64,000 nt of DNA, taken from assembly GCA_024434115.1 (NCBI GenBank), contig QMIT01000001.1:186001-250000 (forward strand), given 5' to 3'. The translations under genes and the position numbers were made by a program. Source of the stretch: Chloroflexota bacterium (lineage in GTDB: Bacteria > Chloroflexota > Anaerolineae > Aggregatilineales > J027). This document shows positions 25,459 through 34,600 of this stretch, piece by piece. The stretch's first letter is position 1; each line of letters starts with the position of its first letter. Under the pieces are notes generated by a model. That model did not search any database, was not told the origin of the DNA, and saw nothing but the letters and a program-made list of their open reading frames with translations.

Positions 25459-27045
25459 TTAGCCATTCAAGGCCTTAAAAAGCGACTTGGCTTGGCGGTG
25501 AATTTTCCGAAAGACGGCATACTGCTTATCATAAATAGCTTTCACCGCCGGACGTGGGGCGAATGTCTTGGCGGCTCGTACCACCCGGCTGACATCCTCA
25601 AAGCCGATGTGCCCCAATCCAATAGCACACACCAATGCCGCGCCATTGGCCCCAGCGTTTTCGGGATGCTCGGTCACTTCAATCGTGCGCCCAGTCACAT
25701 CCGCCAAAATCTGACTCCATGTATCGGAACGTGCCCCTCCGCCGACCAGTCGGAGTTTTTCGGCATACGGCACACGACGTTCAATGGTTTCCAGCATCCA
25801 GCGTTTGTGATAGGCATCCCCTTCCAAAACAGCCCGAATCAGATCGCGTTTGCGGGTGGCAAGGCTGATATTCAAAAACATGCCGCGTGCATAGGGGTCT
25901 TCAAATGGCGAGCGATTGCCATGCAACCAAGGGGTAAAGATGACTCCACCCGCCCCCGGTTCAACCTCCGCCACGACTTGACTCAGATAATCATACAGAG
26001 ACCGGAATTCAGCTTCTTTGTCCACGACAGTGCGCTGTTCTAGATACATCCCGATTTCATCCATTGCCAAATGGTCGCGTACCCATTGCAGACAGCGGCC
26101 CGATGTTTCTTGCTCCGAAATGTAGTTATACCGACCCGGCACTGCTCCTAAAATCGAGGCGACCATACCGTTGATGTCAGTCATACGTTTATCCACCGTC
26201 GCCACGACCCAGCCAGAGGTGCCGATATATACATGCACCGAATTGCTTGCCATGCTGCCCGACCCCAACGTAATCATCGAGAGGTCGCCGCCCCCACCAA
26301 AAATCGGCACCCCCTCCGGCAAGCCTAATTCAACAGCCGCCTGTGGGGTGAGTGTTCCGGCGATGTCGGTAGCCCGAATAACCGGGGGTAGGTGGTCAGG
26401 GTTTACCCCATACGTTTTGCATAGCCCCGTATGCCACTTTAACTGATCGGGGCGTGTATCAAATAGAAATGTGGAATGGGCTGAATCGAGACCAAAAGTA
26501 AATTGCCCGGTGCAGCGCAGCACCAGATAATCTTTGACATCCATCCATTGGTGCATGGCTTGGAAGATGGCGGGTTCGTTGTCGCGCAGCCAGAGGTATT
26601 TCCACACCGGGTCTTTGGCAGATGCCGATGCGCCCCCCGTGATGCGAAGCGCCTGTACCAATCTCACGGCATTCATACCCTCAATTTTGGGGAAGCCACT
26701 TTGTAAGCCGCGTTGAAGTTGGGCAATGCCACGATTGTCCATATACGTCATGGCACGATAGAGGGCTTTGCCGGACGCATCCACCGGAATAAAGCTCTGC
26801 ATCTGGGCACAAAACGCCATGCCTTTGATGCTGTTGGGGTCACGGCCTGCCATTACTGCCGCCGTTCCACGACCAATCGCCCCCCACCAATCATCGGGAT
26901 TTTGCTCCACACCCCCGTTCGGCATGACATAGAGGGGGTATTCTTCCAACGCGGAAGTCACCAATTCCAGATTATGATCCAACCGATAGAGGCAGGTTTT
27001 GCTGTGGGTCGTGCCGATGTCATGTACCAAAATATAAGTTTCCAA
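25459..27045 (-). CDS. FGGY-family carbohydrate kinase (xylulokinase-like)
   Basis: 528 aa. I chose a TTG start at 27045 because GGAG lies 9 bases upstream and no ATG is available. N-terminal ATPase motif LVHDIGTTHSKTCLY (the DxGT phosphate loop), GVEQNPDDWW, GMAFCAQMQSF, then the C-terminal FGGY domain with GGGARSDTWSQILADVTGR and EHPENAGANGAALVC. It phosphorylates a sugar or sugar alcohol, most likely a keto-pentose or similar, for the class II aldolase encoded upstream. Substrate specificity cannot be read from sequence. Confidence 0.9.
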   Translation of the reverse strand: METYILVHDIGTTHSKTCLYRLDHNLELVTSALEEYPLYVMPNGGVEQNPDDWWGAIGRGTAAVMAGRDPNSIKGMAFCAQMQSFIPVDASGKALYRAMTYMDNRGIAQLQRGLQSGFPKIEGMNAVRLVQALRITGGASASAKDPVWKYLWLRDNEPAIFQAMHQWMDVKDYLVLRCTGQFTFGLDSAHSTFLFDTRPDQLKWHTGLCKTYGVNPDHLPPVIRATDIAGTLTPQAAVELGLPEGVPIFGGGGDLSMITLGSGSMASNSVHVYIGTSGWVVATVDKRMTDINGMVASILGAVPGRYNYISEQETSGRCLQWVRDHLAMDEIGMYLEQRTVVDKEAEFRSLYDYLSQVVAEVEPGAGGVIFTPWLHGNRSPFEDPYARGMFLNISLATRKRDLIRAVLEGDAYHKRWMLETIERRVPYAEKLRLVGGGARSDTWSQILADVTGRTIEVTEHPENAGANGAALVCAIGLGHIGFEDVSRVVRAAKTFAPRPAVKAIYDKQYAVFRKIHRQAKSLFKALNG

Positions 27046-27066
27046 AGTATTTTTCTCCAAACGATG

Positions 27067-28554
27067 TTAGTGGACGCCCTCTACCGCCGAAAAGACCATC
27101 TCGAAACGATTAAGTGCCTCATCAACCACCGCATCGGTATCGGCCATGCTGGTATAAAGACGACTGCCCGCCAGTGTAATCATGCCGTTGGCGAGATAGG
27201 CCGCTCCCATTTCTTCCATCATGTGTTTGCGTGGTTTGACCTCGCGCATCAATTTCAGTGGGTTCTTGAAATCCAACAGCATGACGCCGGACGTTTCCAA
27301 ATGGACGATTGACCCCTGATTATACGCGACAAAAGGCAGATTCAGCCGCTCGATGATGGATTGCAACCCTTTGGTCAAACGATCTCCGGCACGGCCCGCA
27401 ACCACAGCAGCGTTGGTGCGTTCCATTTCTTCAATCGCAAAATACCCCGCCGCGCAACTCATCGGATTGGCGGAGAGTGTGCCACCAATATAAGCCCGTT
27501 CGCCTGTCCCGCCGATGCCTGCCGCGAAATGCAGCATAATGTCTTTGCGTCCGCCGACACCGCCGGCCATTGGATAGCCACCAGTGATGCACTTCCCAAA
27601 AACGGTCAGGTCGGGTTTGACACCGAAATAACCCTGTGCTCCACCCAGCCCCAAGCGAAAGCCCGTCACCACCTCATCAAAAATGAGCAGTGCGCCAAAC
27701 TCATCACACAGGGCACGCACTTGCTGATTGAAATCGAAGGGAATTGGCCGTGTGCCACTTTCTGGCCCAACGGGTTCGACGATGACGGCGGCTGTCCCCC
27801 CGCGCAAACGATTCATTTGTAATTTGCGGCGCAGTTTGTCGAGGTTATTGGGATAAAACTCTTGGGTATGGGCATTGGCTTTGCGTGGGATGCCTTTCGC
27901 CTCCAAACGGCCCGTCCCCGGAATATGTAGGGCATACACCATCTGGTCACTCCACCCATGATACGCCCCGCCGACTTTAATCACTTTGCGATGCCCAGTG
28001 TGTACCCGTGCCGCTCGAATCGCCGCCATGACGCCTTCTGTGCCGGACCCCAACATGCGGAACATCTCAATATTGGGCATGTGCTGTTGAATCTTTTGTG
28101 CCAGCTTCAGTTCATATTCATGGAACAGACCCGTTACCGGACTGCATTCCTCGATCAGCGCCGCCACTTTTTCGCGCACGGGGGCATAGTTGCTGCCGAG
28201 TAGGGTCGGCCCACCTGCCTGCAAAAAGTCTATATAGCGATGTCCGTCTTCATCCCAAAGATATGCCCCGTCCGCTTTACGGATAGCGATGGGGAAGGGG
28301 TAATTAAAGGCCAGATTGTGCTGCACCCCGCCGGGAATAACCTGCTTGGCTTCATCAGTGAGTGCTTTGGAACGCTGGCACTGCTCATCAAAATAACGCA
28401 GAAACTCCTGCATCTTGTCCCGTCGAATAGGCCGCATCGGTTGACCGATTAAGGCATACAGGCGGCGGTAAATCTCATCCGTATCATGCCACTGCGAAAT
28501 GGCATAGGTCTGTTCTTGGGGGACGCCTGTCACTGTTTGTTCCATTAATTCCAT
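27067..28554 (-). CDS. Class III PLP aminotransferase (glutamate-1-semialdehyde aminomutase-like)
   Basis: 495 aa. PLP-fold signatures: GAYHGWSDQMVYALH, VEPVGPESG, LIFDEVVTGFRLGLGG and the lysine loop FGKCITGGYPMAGG. The fold and motifs match the HemL-like branch, but the location between a class II aldolase and a sugar kinase suggests transamination of a sugar-derived or amino-sugar intermediate rather than haem synthesis. The ATG overlaps the aldolase stop by one base (TAATG), so translation is coupled. An N-terminal extension of about 55 residues precedes the usual domain. Confidence 0.88.
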   Translation of the reverse strand: MELMEQTVTGVPQEQTYAISQWHDTDEIYRRLYALIGQPMRPIRRDKMQEFLRYFDEQCQRSKALTDEAKQVIPGGVQHNLAFNYPFPIAIRKADGAYLWDEDGHRYIDFLQAGGPTLLGSNYAPVREKVAALIEECSPVTGLFHEYELKLAQKIQQHMPNIEMFRMLGSGTEGVMAAIRAARVHTGHRKVIKVGGAYHGWSDQMVYALHIPGTGRLEAKGIPRKANAHTQEFYPNNLDKLRRKLQMNRLRGGTAAVIVEPVGPESGTRPIPFDFNQQVRALCDEFGALLIFDEVVTGFRLGLGGAQGYFGVKPDLTVFGKCITGGYPMAGGVGGRKDIMLHFAAGIGGTGERAYIGGTLSANPMSCAAGYFAIEEMERTNAAVVAGRAGDRLTKGLQSIIERLNLPFVAYNQGSIVHLETSGVMLLDFKNPLKLMREVKPRKHMMEEMGAAYLANGMITLAGSRLYTSMADTDAVVDEALNRFEMVFSAVEGVH

Positions 28555-29246
28555 TACACACTTCCTTCAGATAGCGCCGCTAAACGTTCCTCAATTTTCT
28601 TCTGCTCACTCCGCAACTTGCTAAAGGCGATTTCTCGAATCACCAGCGGAATCTTGCTGATTTTTTCTTCGGTATACAGGGCCAGTAGATAACTCAAAGC
28701 GGCTTTTTCGAGGAGCAGGACATTATGAAAAGTACGTTCCGGGTCTGGCCCAAGACACAGCACCCCATGATTTTTCAAAATATAGGCATTGTGGTGATTT
28801 TTGACGGCTTTGCGTACCTGCTTGACCAGAAACCCCGTCCCAGATGGCGCATAGGGAATGATTTCCACCGAACGCCCCAAAAAGCGCACCTGCTCATCAA
28901 ACAGAGCCGGGACGGATTTGCCAATGAGAGCAATCGCGCTGCCAAAATCCTGATGGGTGTGCATCACACAGCCGACATCGGGCCGTACTTGATACACAGC
29001 GATATGAAAGCCCATCTCGATAGACGGCTTCAAATCCCCTTCGACTTTGTTCTGGTCGAAGCGATATACACAGATGTCATGGGGAGTGATGGCGAAATAA
29101 TCTTGATTGGAGGGGGTAATCGCTAGGATGTCTTGATTGGGCAGGCGAACGGAGACGTTGCCACCTGTCCCCTTGAGAAATCCTTCTTGTGCCAAGCGCT
29201 GGCTGTAATCCAAAACTTGCTGACGAATCGAGTCAAATTCGCTCAT
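28554..29246 (-). CDS. Class II aldolase/adducin-family protein (fuculose-1-phosphate aldolase-like)
   Basis: 230 aa from the ATG at 29246; longer upstream reading frames run through the operators and are rejected. Zinc ligands are visible: MHTHQDFG (HxH) and KNHGVLCLG (His); GTGGNVSVRLP binds substrate phosphate and the SIEMGFHIAVYQ segment holds the catalytic Glu. It cleaves a sugar phosphate to dihydroxyacetone phosphate plus an aldehyde, or is a close relative with another role. It is first in the minus-strand catabolic operon. Confidence 0.9.
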   Translation of the reverse strand: MSEFDSIRQQVLDYSQRLAQEGFLKGTGGNVSVRLPNQDILAITPSNQDYFAITPHDICVYRFDQNKVEGDLKPSIEMGFHIAVYQVRPDVGCVMHTHQDFGSAIALIGKSVPALFDEQVRFLGRSVEIIPYAPSGTGFLVKQVRKAVKNHHNAYILKNHGVLCLGPDPERTFHNVLLLEKAALSYLLALYTEEKISKIPLVIREIAFSKLRSEQKKIEERLAALSEGSV

Positions 29247-29270
29247 AGGTATCGGTTGTTCCAAGAATAA

Positions 29271-29285
29271 CTTTACACTGTAAAG
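29271..29285. promoter_or_regulatory. Operator 1 in the divergent aldolase/TetR region
   Basis: CTTTACA-C-TGTAAAG, a perfect 7-bp inverted repeat about the centre. It covers the predicted transcription start of the aldolase promoter (about 29282). Confidence 0.6.
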
Positions 29286-29288
29286 ATA

Positions 29289-29317
29289 ATGGTATCGTGC
29301 AAACTTTACACCGTCAA
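29289..29317 (-). promoter_or_regulatory. Promoter of the aldolase-aminotransferase-kinase operon
   Basis: Minus strand: TTGACG (29317-29312), a 17-bp spacer and TACCAT (29294-29289). Operator 2 overlaps the -35 box and operator 1 lies just downstream of the -10 box. Confidence 0.5.
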
Positions 29318-29318
29318 G
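29304..29318. promoter_or_regulatory. Operator 2 in the divergent aldolase/TetR region
   Basis: CTTTACACCGTCAAG matches operator 1 at 13 of 15 positions, 33 bp away (about three helical turns). It overlaps the -35 boxes of both divergent promoters. Confidence 0.5.
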
Positions 29319-29333
29319 ATTCTGCGCTAAGAT
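29305..29333 (+). promoter_or_regulatory. Promoter of the tetR-MFS operon, probably giving a leaderless mRNA
   Basis: TTTACA (29305-29310), a 17-bp spacer and TAAGAT (29328-29333). Only 7 bases separate the -10 box from the ATG at 29341 and no Shine-Dalgarno is present, so transcription should begin at or next to the start codon. Confidence 0.5.
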
Positions 29334-29340
29334 TGAATCC

Positions 29341-29958
29341 ATGACTGATAATTACCATCACGGCGACCTTAAAAATGCGCTTATTCAAGCTGGATTGACG
29401 ATTCTCTCACAGGAGGGGATTCAATCTCTTAGCCTGCGTAAAGTTGCCAAACACGTTGGGGTAAGCCACGCCGCGCCCTATGCCCATTTTGCTGATAAGC
29501 AGGCGCTGGTTGCTGCCATCGCTGCCGAGGGCTATAAAAAGCTGTATGAGCAGGTCAGTGCCGCCGCCCAAGCCAATGCTGATGACCCGCGCACCCAATT
29601 GATCGAAACCGCATGGGCCTATGTGCAATTTGCCCTGCATTCCCCCGATCATTTTAAAGTCACATTTTCGGGGGTGGTTGAACACGAACACGATTACCCC
29701 GATTATTTGGAACAGGCCAAAAAGAATTTCGCGTTGATGGTCGAAGTCGTGACCGCCTGCCAAGCCGATCAACTCTTACCGCAAGGCGATACCGAGTTGT
29801 TGGTCATTGGTATCTGGTCGGGGATTCATGGCTTGATACACCTCCTGCTAGGCAATCAGCTACCCGGTGCCGTCCTGACGCGCTATTCCGCCCGTGAAAT
29901 GCTCCTTGCCCACTTAGATCAATTACTTATTTTTCATGACGGAGACAGCTATCCATGA
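29341..29958 (+). CDS. TetR-family regulator with WHG-type ligand domain
   Basis: 205 aa. HTH region HHGDLKNALIQAGLTILSQ, LSLRKVAKHVGVSHAAPYAHF, residues about 5-55. The C-terminal part resembles the WHG (TetR_C_13) domain. It is divergent from the catabolic operon and overlaps the MFS gene by 4 bases (ATGA). Two 15-bp palindromes in the shared promoter region are its likely binding sites. The effector is presumably the transported compound or an intermediate. Confidence 0.88.
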   Translation: MTDNYHHGDLKNALIQAGLTILSQEGIQSLSLRKVAKHVGVSHAAPYAHFADKQALVAAIAAEGYKKLYEQVSAAAQANADDPRTQLIETAWAYVQFALHSPDHFKVTFSGVVEHEHDYPDYLEQAKKNFALMVEVVTACQADQLLPQGDTELLVIGIWSGIHGLIHLLLGNQLPGAVLTRYSAREMLLAHLDQLLIFHDGDSYP

Positions 29959-31154
29959 CGAACTACACCGTATATCGCTATCGCTGGGTCGTGTTGGCGG
30001 TGTTTATGCTGGTCAACCTGACCATTCAAATGTTGTGGATTAGTTATGCCCCGATTACTGGCCCCGCCGCCAAATATTATGATGTCGGTGATCTGGAAAT
30101 CGGCCTGCTGGCGATGGTCTTTATGCTGGCCTTTATTCCGCTGTCCATTCCTGTTTCATGGGTGATTGATACCTATGGATTCCGCGTGGCTGTGAGCATC
30201 GGCGTCATCTTAATGGGCATCTTTGGGGTGGTGCGTGGGGTGGTGGGCACAAATTACCCGATAGTGCTTATCAGTTCGATTGGCATTGCCATCGCCCAAC
30301 CCTTTTTGCTGAATGCGTGGACAAAAGTACCCGCCAATTGGTTTGCCATTGAGGAACGCGCGACGGCTGTTGGTTTGGTGACCCTTGCGAATCTGGTAGG
30401 AACGGCATTGGGTTTGGTGCTGACCCCGATTTTGACTGAAGAGATTTCCATCCCCTCAGTGCAATTATGGTATGGCGGGATTGCAGCTATTACATCGGTC
30501 TTGTTTTTGGGGTTGGCCCGTGAGCATCCCCCGACGCCCCCCTGTCCTCCCGGTATGGAAACACGTGCCTTAATGCTGGATGGCCTAAAACATGCCCTCA
30601 AAGTACGGTCATTTTGGCTCTATCTACTGGTGTCCTTTGTGGGTTTGGGCATTTTTAATGGAATTACTACATGGGTCGAAAATATCGTTCGGCCACGCGG
30701 TTTTACGCCTACCGATGCAGGCACGTTAGGGGCCGTGATGTTGGTCGGCGGGGTGTTGGGGGCAGTGATTATCCCCCCTTTTTCTGATAAGCAGCATAAA
30801 CGCCAGCCCTATCTGCTCATGGGCATTTTGTTGGCGATCCCCGGCCTTATCGGAGTGACCTTTGCTACCTCATCCCTTTTGCTTCTCGTATCCGGTTTTG
30901 GGTTGGGGTTCTTTTTGGTTAGCACCAGCCCCATCGGAATGCAGTACGCGGCGGAAATTACGCATCCCACACCAGAAGGCACATCCAACGGCCTAATTCA
31001 ACTTTTTGGACAGGGGTCGGTGATTTTTGTCTACATTATGGACGCCCTAAAAACCGATAGTGGTTCATTTACGCCGAGCCTGTTGCTGGCGACGGGGTTA
31101 TTGATTGCAGGTGGTATTATCATTACCCAACTCAAAGAGCGGCCCGCCGCATAA
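29955..31154 (+). CDS. MFS transporter (FLVCR-like branch)
   Basis: 399 aa with about 12 hydrophobic helices. YRWVVLAVFMLVNLTIQMLWISYAPIT at the start resembles the FLVCR/DIRC2 branch of the MFS, and the loop after helix 2-3 (SWVIDTYGFRVAVS) is a degenerate motif A. It is translationally coupled to the TetR gene (ATGA) and divergent from the aldolase/kinase/aminotransferase operon, so it probably imports that pathway's substrate. Export is also possible. Confidence 0.85.
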   Translation: MTNYTVYRYRWVVLAVFMLVNLTIQMLWISYAPITGPAAKYYDVGDLEIGLLAMVFMLAFIPLSIPVSWVIDTYGFRVAVSIGVILMGIFGVVRGVVGTNYPIVLISSIGIAIAQPFLLNAWTKVPANWFAIEERATAVGLVTLANLVGTALGLVLTPILTEEISIPSVQLWYGGIAAITSVLFLGLAREHPPTPPCPPGMETRALMLDGLKHALKVRSFWLYLLVSFVGLGIFNGITTWVENIVRPRGFTPTDAGTLGAVMLVGGVLGAVIIPPFSDKQHKRQPYLLMGILLAIPGLIGVTFATSSLLLLVSGFGLGFFLVSTSPIGMQYAAEITHPTPEGTSNGLIQLFGQGSVIFVYIMDALKTDSGSFTPSLLLATGLLIAGGIIITQLKERPAA

Positions 31155-31202
31155 ACAGGCAAACCTAACGGCCCCTCGCTGACCTTATGTTACAGATATA
31201 CC

Positions 31203-31538
31203 TTAATTGTGGGTAGGGGATGACGCGGATGGCAGCGGGAAGAACATCACCTCCCATTGTAGGGCGCTGGGATGCCGCAGCCAGACGGTAGTCCCAAAAG
31301 ATTGCAGGTTGATTATGACTTGATACCCCTGTCGTTGTATCTGTGCCGTCCACTCTAACACCGCCTCACTACTCATTTGGATCGAATCTGGTATCGCCAT
31401 TGGGGGTATTGAAGGTTGAGTAGTATCTTCTAGCTGCGCGGCCATCGCATGTTGAATCAAGGCCCACGCCAGCACCGCGACGCCCAAAAATAGGACGGGT
31501 GTAAAGCGCTCAAATAATTGGAGTTTAGATCGGTTCAT
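31203..31538 (-). CDS. Small single-pass membrane protein of unknown function
   Basis: 111 aa from the ATG at 31538 (GGGAGG about 9 bases upstream; the longer frame to 31574 is less likely). One N-terminal helix (FTPVLFLGVAVLAWALIQHAMA) is followed by a Pro-rich linker and a small beta-rich domain (VLEWTAQIQRQGYQVIINLQ, TTVWLRHPSALQWEVMFFPL). It is on the same strand and directly downstream of the M56-SBP sensor gene, after a hairpin. Not recognised; it could be an accessory of that sensor or the output of read-through. Confidence 0.55.
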   Translation of the reverse strand: MNRSKLQLFERFTPVLFLGVAVLAWALIQHAMAAQLEDTTQPSIPPMAIPDSIQMSSEAVLEWTAQIQRQGYQVIINLQSFGTTVWLRHPSALQWEVMFFPLPSASSPTHN

Positions 31539-31555
31539 CAGGTACGACCCTCCCT

Positions 31556-31605
31556 TCCCAAAAATTACCCCCAACTACTCGCCAATCAATTTATGTAGTT
31601 GGGGG
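31556..31605 (-). terminator. Terminator or attenuator between the sensor gene and the small membrane protein
   Basis: Perfect 11-bp stem CCCCCAACTAC/GTAGTTGGGGG (31568-31578 and 31595-31605, as read on the plus strand) with a 16-nt loop, followed on the minus strand by TAATTTTT. It starts 8 bases after the sensor stop codon. Confidence 0.7.
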
Positions 31606-31613
31606 CGGTGCTC

Positions 31614-34600
31614 CTAATTTGAACCATACATATAGCTGAACGGCTCTTTACTCATGATGTCCGGGTCAGCCCCTACCGCACAATCGAGCGTGGCGTCAAA
31701 GTAGGCTTGCCAATCGCCCTCAGTGCCAGTTTCGGCCAATTCCGGTAGATCTGCCAAACACGCAGTATAGGTGTCAATGCGTTCTTGGGCTTGGGTCATG
31801 GCCGCGACTAGATCGGTATTTTCATTGAGATAAGCGGTAAAGGCCTCATTAATCCAGACCCCCGCCGCCGTTTCAACTTTGGCATTGCTGGCCCAATAAA
31901 CAGGGATAAGCAGGGTATTGGGCGATTCGAGGCGGCTATGAAAATCACGCCATGTTTGGGCAACCGTAGACCCATAAAATGCTTCGGTAGCGGGGTTATC
32001 GAGTACCGACTTTTGGGCAGGCACACCGATGACCAAACCCGGCTGTTGCGCTACAAAACTCAGCCAGCGATAACAGGCCTCAGCATTTTGGGCATTGGTC
32101 GAAACGTAGCCCGACGTAACACGATAGGCTATCGGGGTGAAGTCTTTACCTGTGGGGTAAAGCATCGGGCGATATGGCATCCCTGTCGCATCAGTGACGG
32201 GTTCAAGCAGTAGATAGTCTAGACCATAGGGATTCTGCACGCGGATGGGGGCATCCCCAGAGGATGGAATGCCATCCGCATCGTCCTCAATATAGCCTTG
32301 TTTGACCAAATCCAACACATGCTGCATGGCATTAAGATTTTGTGGGTTGGTCAGGTCAATCGTGGCCGGAGTCGTACGATAATCAATCGGTAAGCCTCCA
32401 TGTGCGGCAATTAACATCATCAAATAGAGCCGCTGATTAAAGCTCGTGGTCATACCAGAATCGGCTAGACCTTGATCTTTGACAGTCCGAATGGCCTCCT
32501 CAAAAGTGGTGATATCCCAATCGCCTGTGGGCAAATTGACCCCGGCCTGCTGCATGAAGGAGGTGTCCACCCACATCAATTCGGGCTGTATGGCTAATGG
32601 ATAGGCGGCGGTTTGACCGTTAATACGTGTAGCATCCCATATCCCCGGCGCAAAGTTATCGGCATCAAAAGCCGGGTCAGCCGCCATCAGCGGCGCAAGA
32701 TCAAGCGGCGCAAGATCAAAAAATGCCGCATCGGAGACATAACAATCCACCTGTTGCCCTTCTTGGATGTTATAGCCTGTCAATAAATCTACGCTGAATA
32801 CATCCGGCTCGGCCTCGGCAAATTCTGCGGCAGCACGTACCCACTGCTCCATATTTCGGATGCTGTCGGCGTTATTGAGTAGATGAAATTGCAGGGCAAC
32901 TTCACCGGGCGGGACTTCGACGGGCGGTGCTTCTGGCGGAATGGAGAGGACAAGATTGGGTCGCAGATTTTCAGCCAAGACAAGTGCTTCAGTGGCCCGA
33001 TTTCTCATTTCTTCAAGGGCTGTAATCAAATCACCACCATTTTCCGTACTAGTGAATAGTGCCTGTACCAAGAAACCACTCATAGTACGATTAGCAAGTG
33101 GCATTGCATTCTCCGCAGCCATCAAATCCGCAGCTTTTTGTTCTTCAGGTTTGCCAAAATAGAAAGATGGATTACCTGCTTCATCCAATACCGCCGACAT
33201 TGCTGCGATTGGGGTAGTCTCGAGATAGGTGTTAATCAAGCTGAGATGTTTGGCTAATTCATAGGCCAATTCAGGTGAACCGGTACCAGCACTTACTGCA
33301 AACGCAGGTGCATTGACAAGCCCACCAAAACCATTGGGTAGCAGGGCTGCTGACCAATCTTCGTCATCGTCGGGGCTTGTATAATCCCCCTGCAGCGCCC
33401 ATGAACCGCCAATCTGTATTGGGCTAAACATTTCGTAGCTTGGCGCTATACTTGCTGCGCCTTCCATCGCTAAGGTCACCCATGTTTCAGCGAGCGCCAA
33501 AAGGTCATTGTCCCACGCAAAACTGGTGGAATCGCCGAGGGTCAGCATATTATCCAAAGGTCGTCCCAAAAGTGCCTGAAACAAAAATGTCGGATCGCCG
33601 GACAAACCGGGTGTGGTCACGCCATTTTCACTGGTCGTCGTCAAGGTACGGGCCGCCGCCACATATTGATCCATCGTCCAATTTTCGTCAGGATAGGTGA
33701 GTCCTGCTGCGTCAAAGGCAGGGCGATTGTAGCTGACAAACACAGGGTCAAGCATAGTCGGCAGTGCCCACATCCCACCATCCCACTGATACGATGACCA
33801 CGCCGCCGGGAAATAGCGACCACTATAAGCATCTGGATCAACGGCGATAGCGGGGGCAAGATCAAGAAACATTCCGGCTCGTGTCGCAATTGGGTTTAGA
33901 TATTCATTTGTCCAGATAAAGACCACATCGGCGGTATCTGCAAAATCGGAGATGTCGTTCAGATACGCTTCAGGGTCGGAGGGGGCTGGGTTTTCAAGCC
34001 ATCCCGAATCATCCCGACGCAGTATGACCTTCACGCCCGGATGTGCCGCTTCGAATTTGTCGAGGCTTAATCGAGTGCGGTCAAAGGAATTCAGAAAGTC
34101 TTCCGGCAGCCCGACGGTTAAGGTAATGGCATCATCCGCATAGGCACGCTTGGGTTGGGTTATTGGTGCATTTTGCCCTCCGACAATCGTAGCAACTGGG
34201 GTAATCAAGCTCAATACCAACAGCAGCCCCAACGCTTTTTGCCAGCGAGAAGTGTTACGTTGTCGCTGCTTATCCAAAATGGCATGGACGCGGCTGGGGA
34301 GATTCCCAATTTGTGTCATTTGCGCCAGACCGGGGGTCACAAGTGATTTGTGGTGCAGACTACCCAGAAAGTTTTGGGCGATTGCCACTAGATGCGCGGC
34401 ATAATCTGGTCCTGCCGTCCCTAATTGCAGTACACGGTCATCACAAGCATTTTCGCTTTCAATAGCCAGACGGCGCGTAGCCACCCATGCTAATGGATTA
34501 AACCAATGCAGCGCCACCACAAACAGGGACAGCCAACCCAACAGCGCATCCCACCGCGCGATATGGATGCTTTCGTGCAACAGTACAACTCTACGGCGCT

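Noticed and set aside
25453..26043. 196-aa plus-strand ORF inside the FGGY kinase gene
   Set aside because: Antisense shadow of a well-conserved enzyme.
29247..29342. N-terminal extension of the class II aldolase up to 29342
   Set aside because: It would translate through both operators and the promoter; the ATG at 29246 fits the family length.
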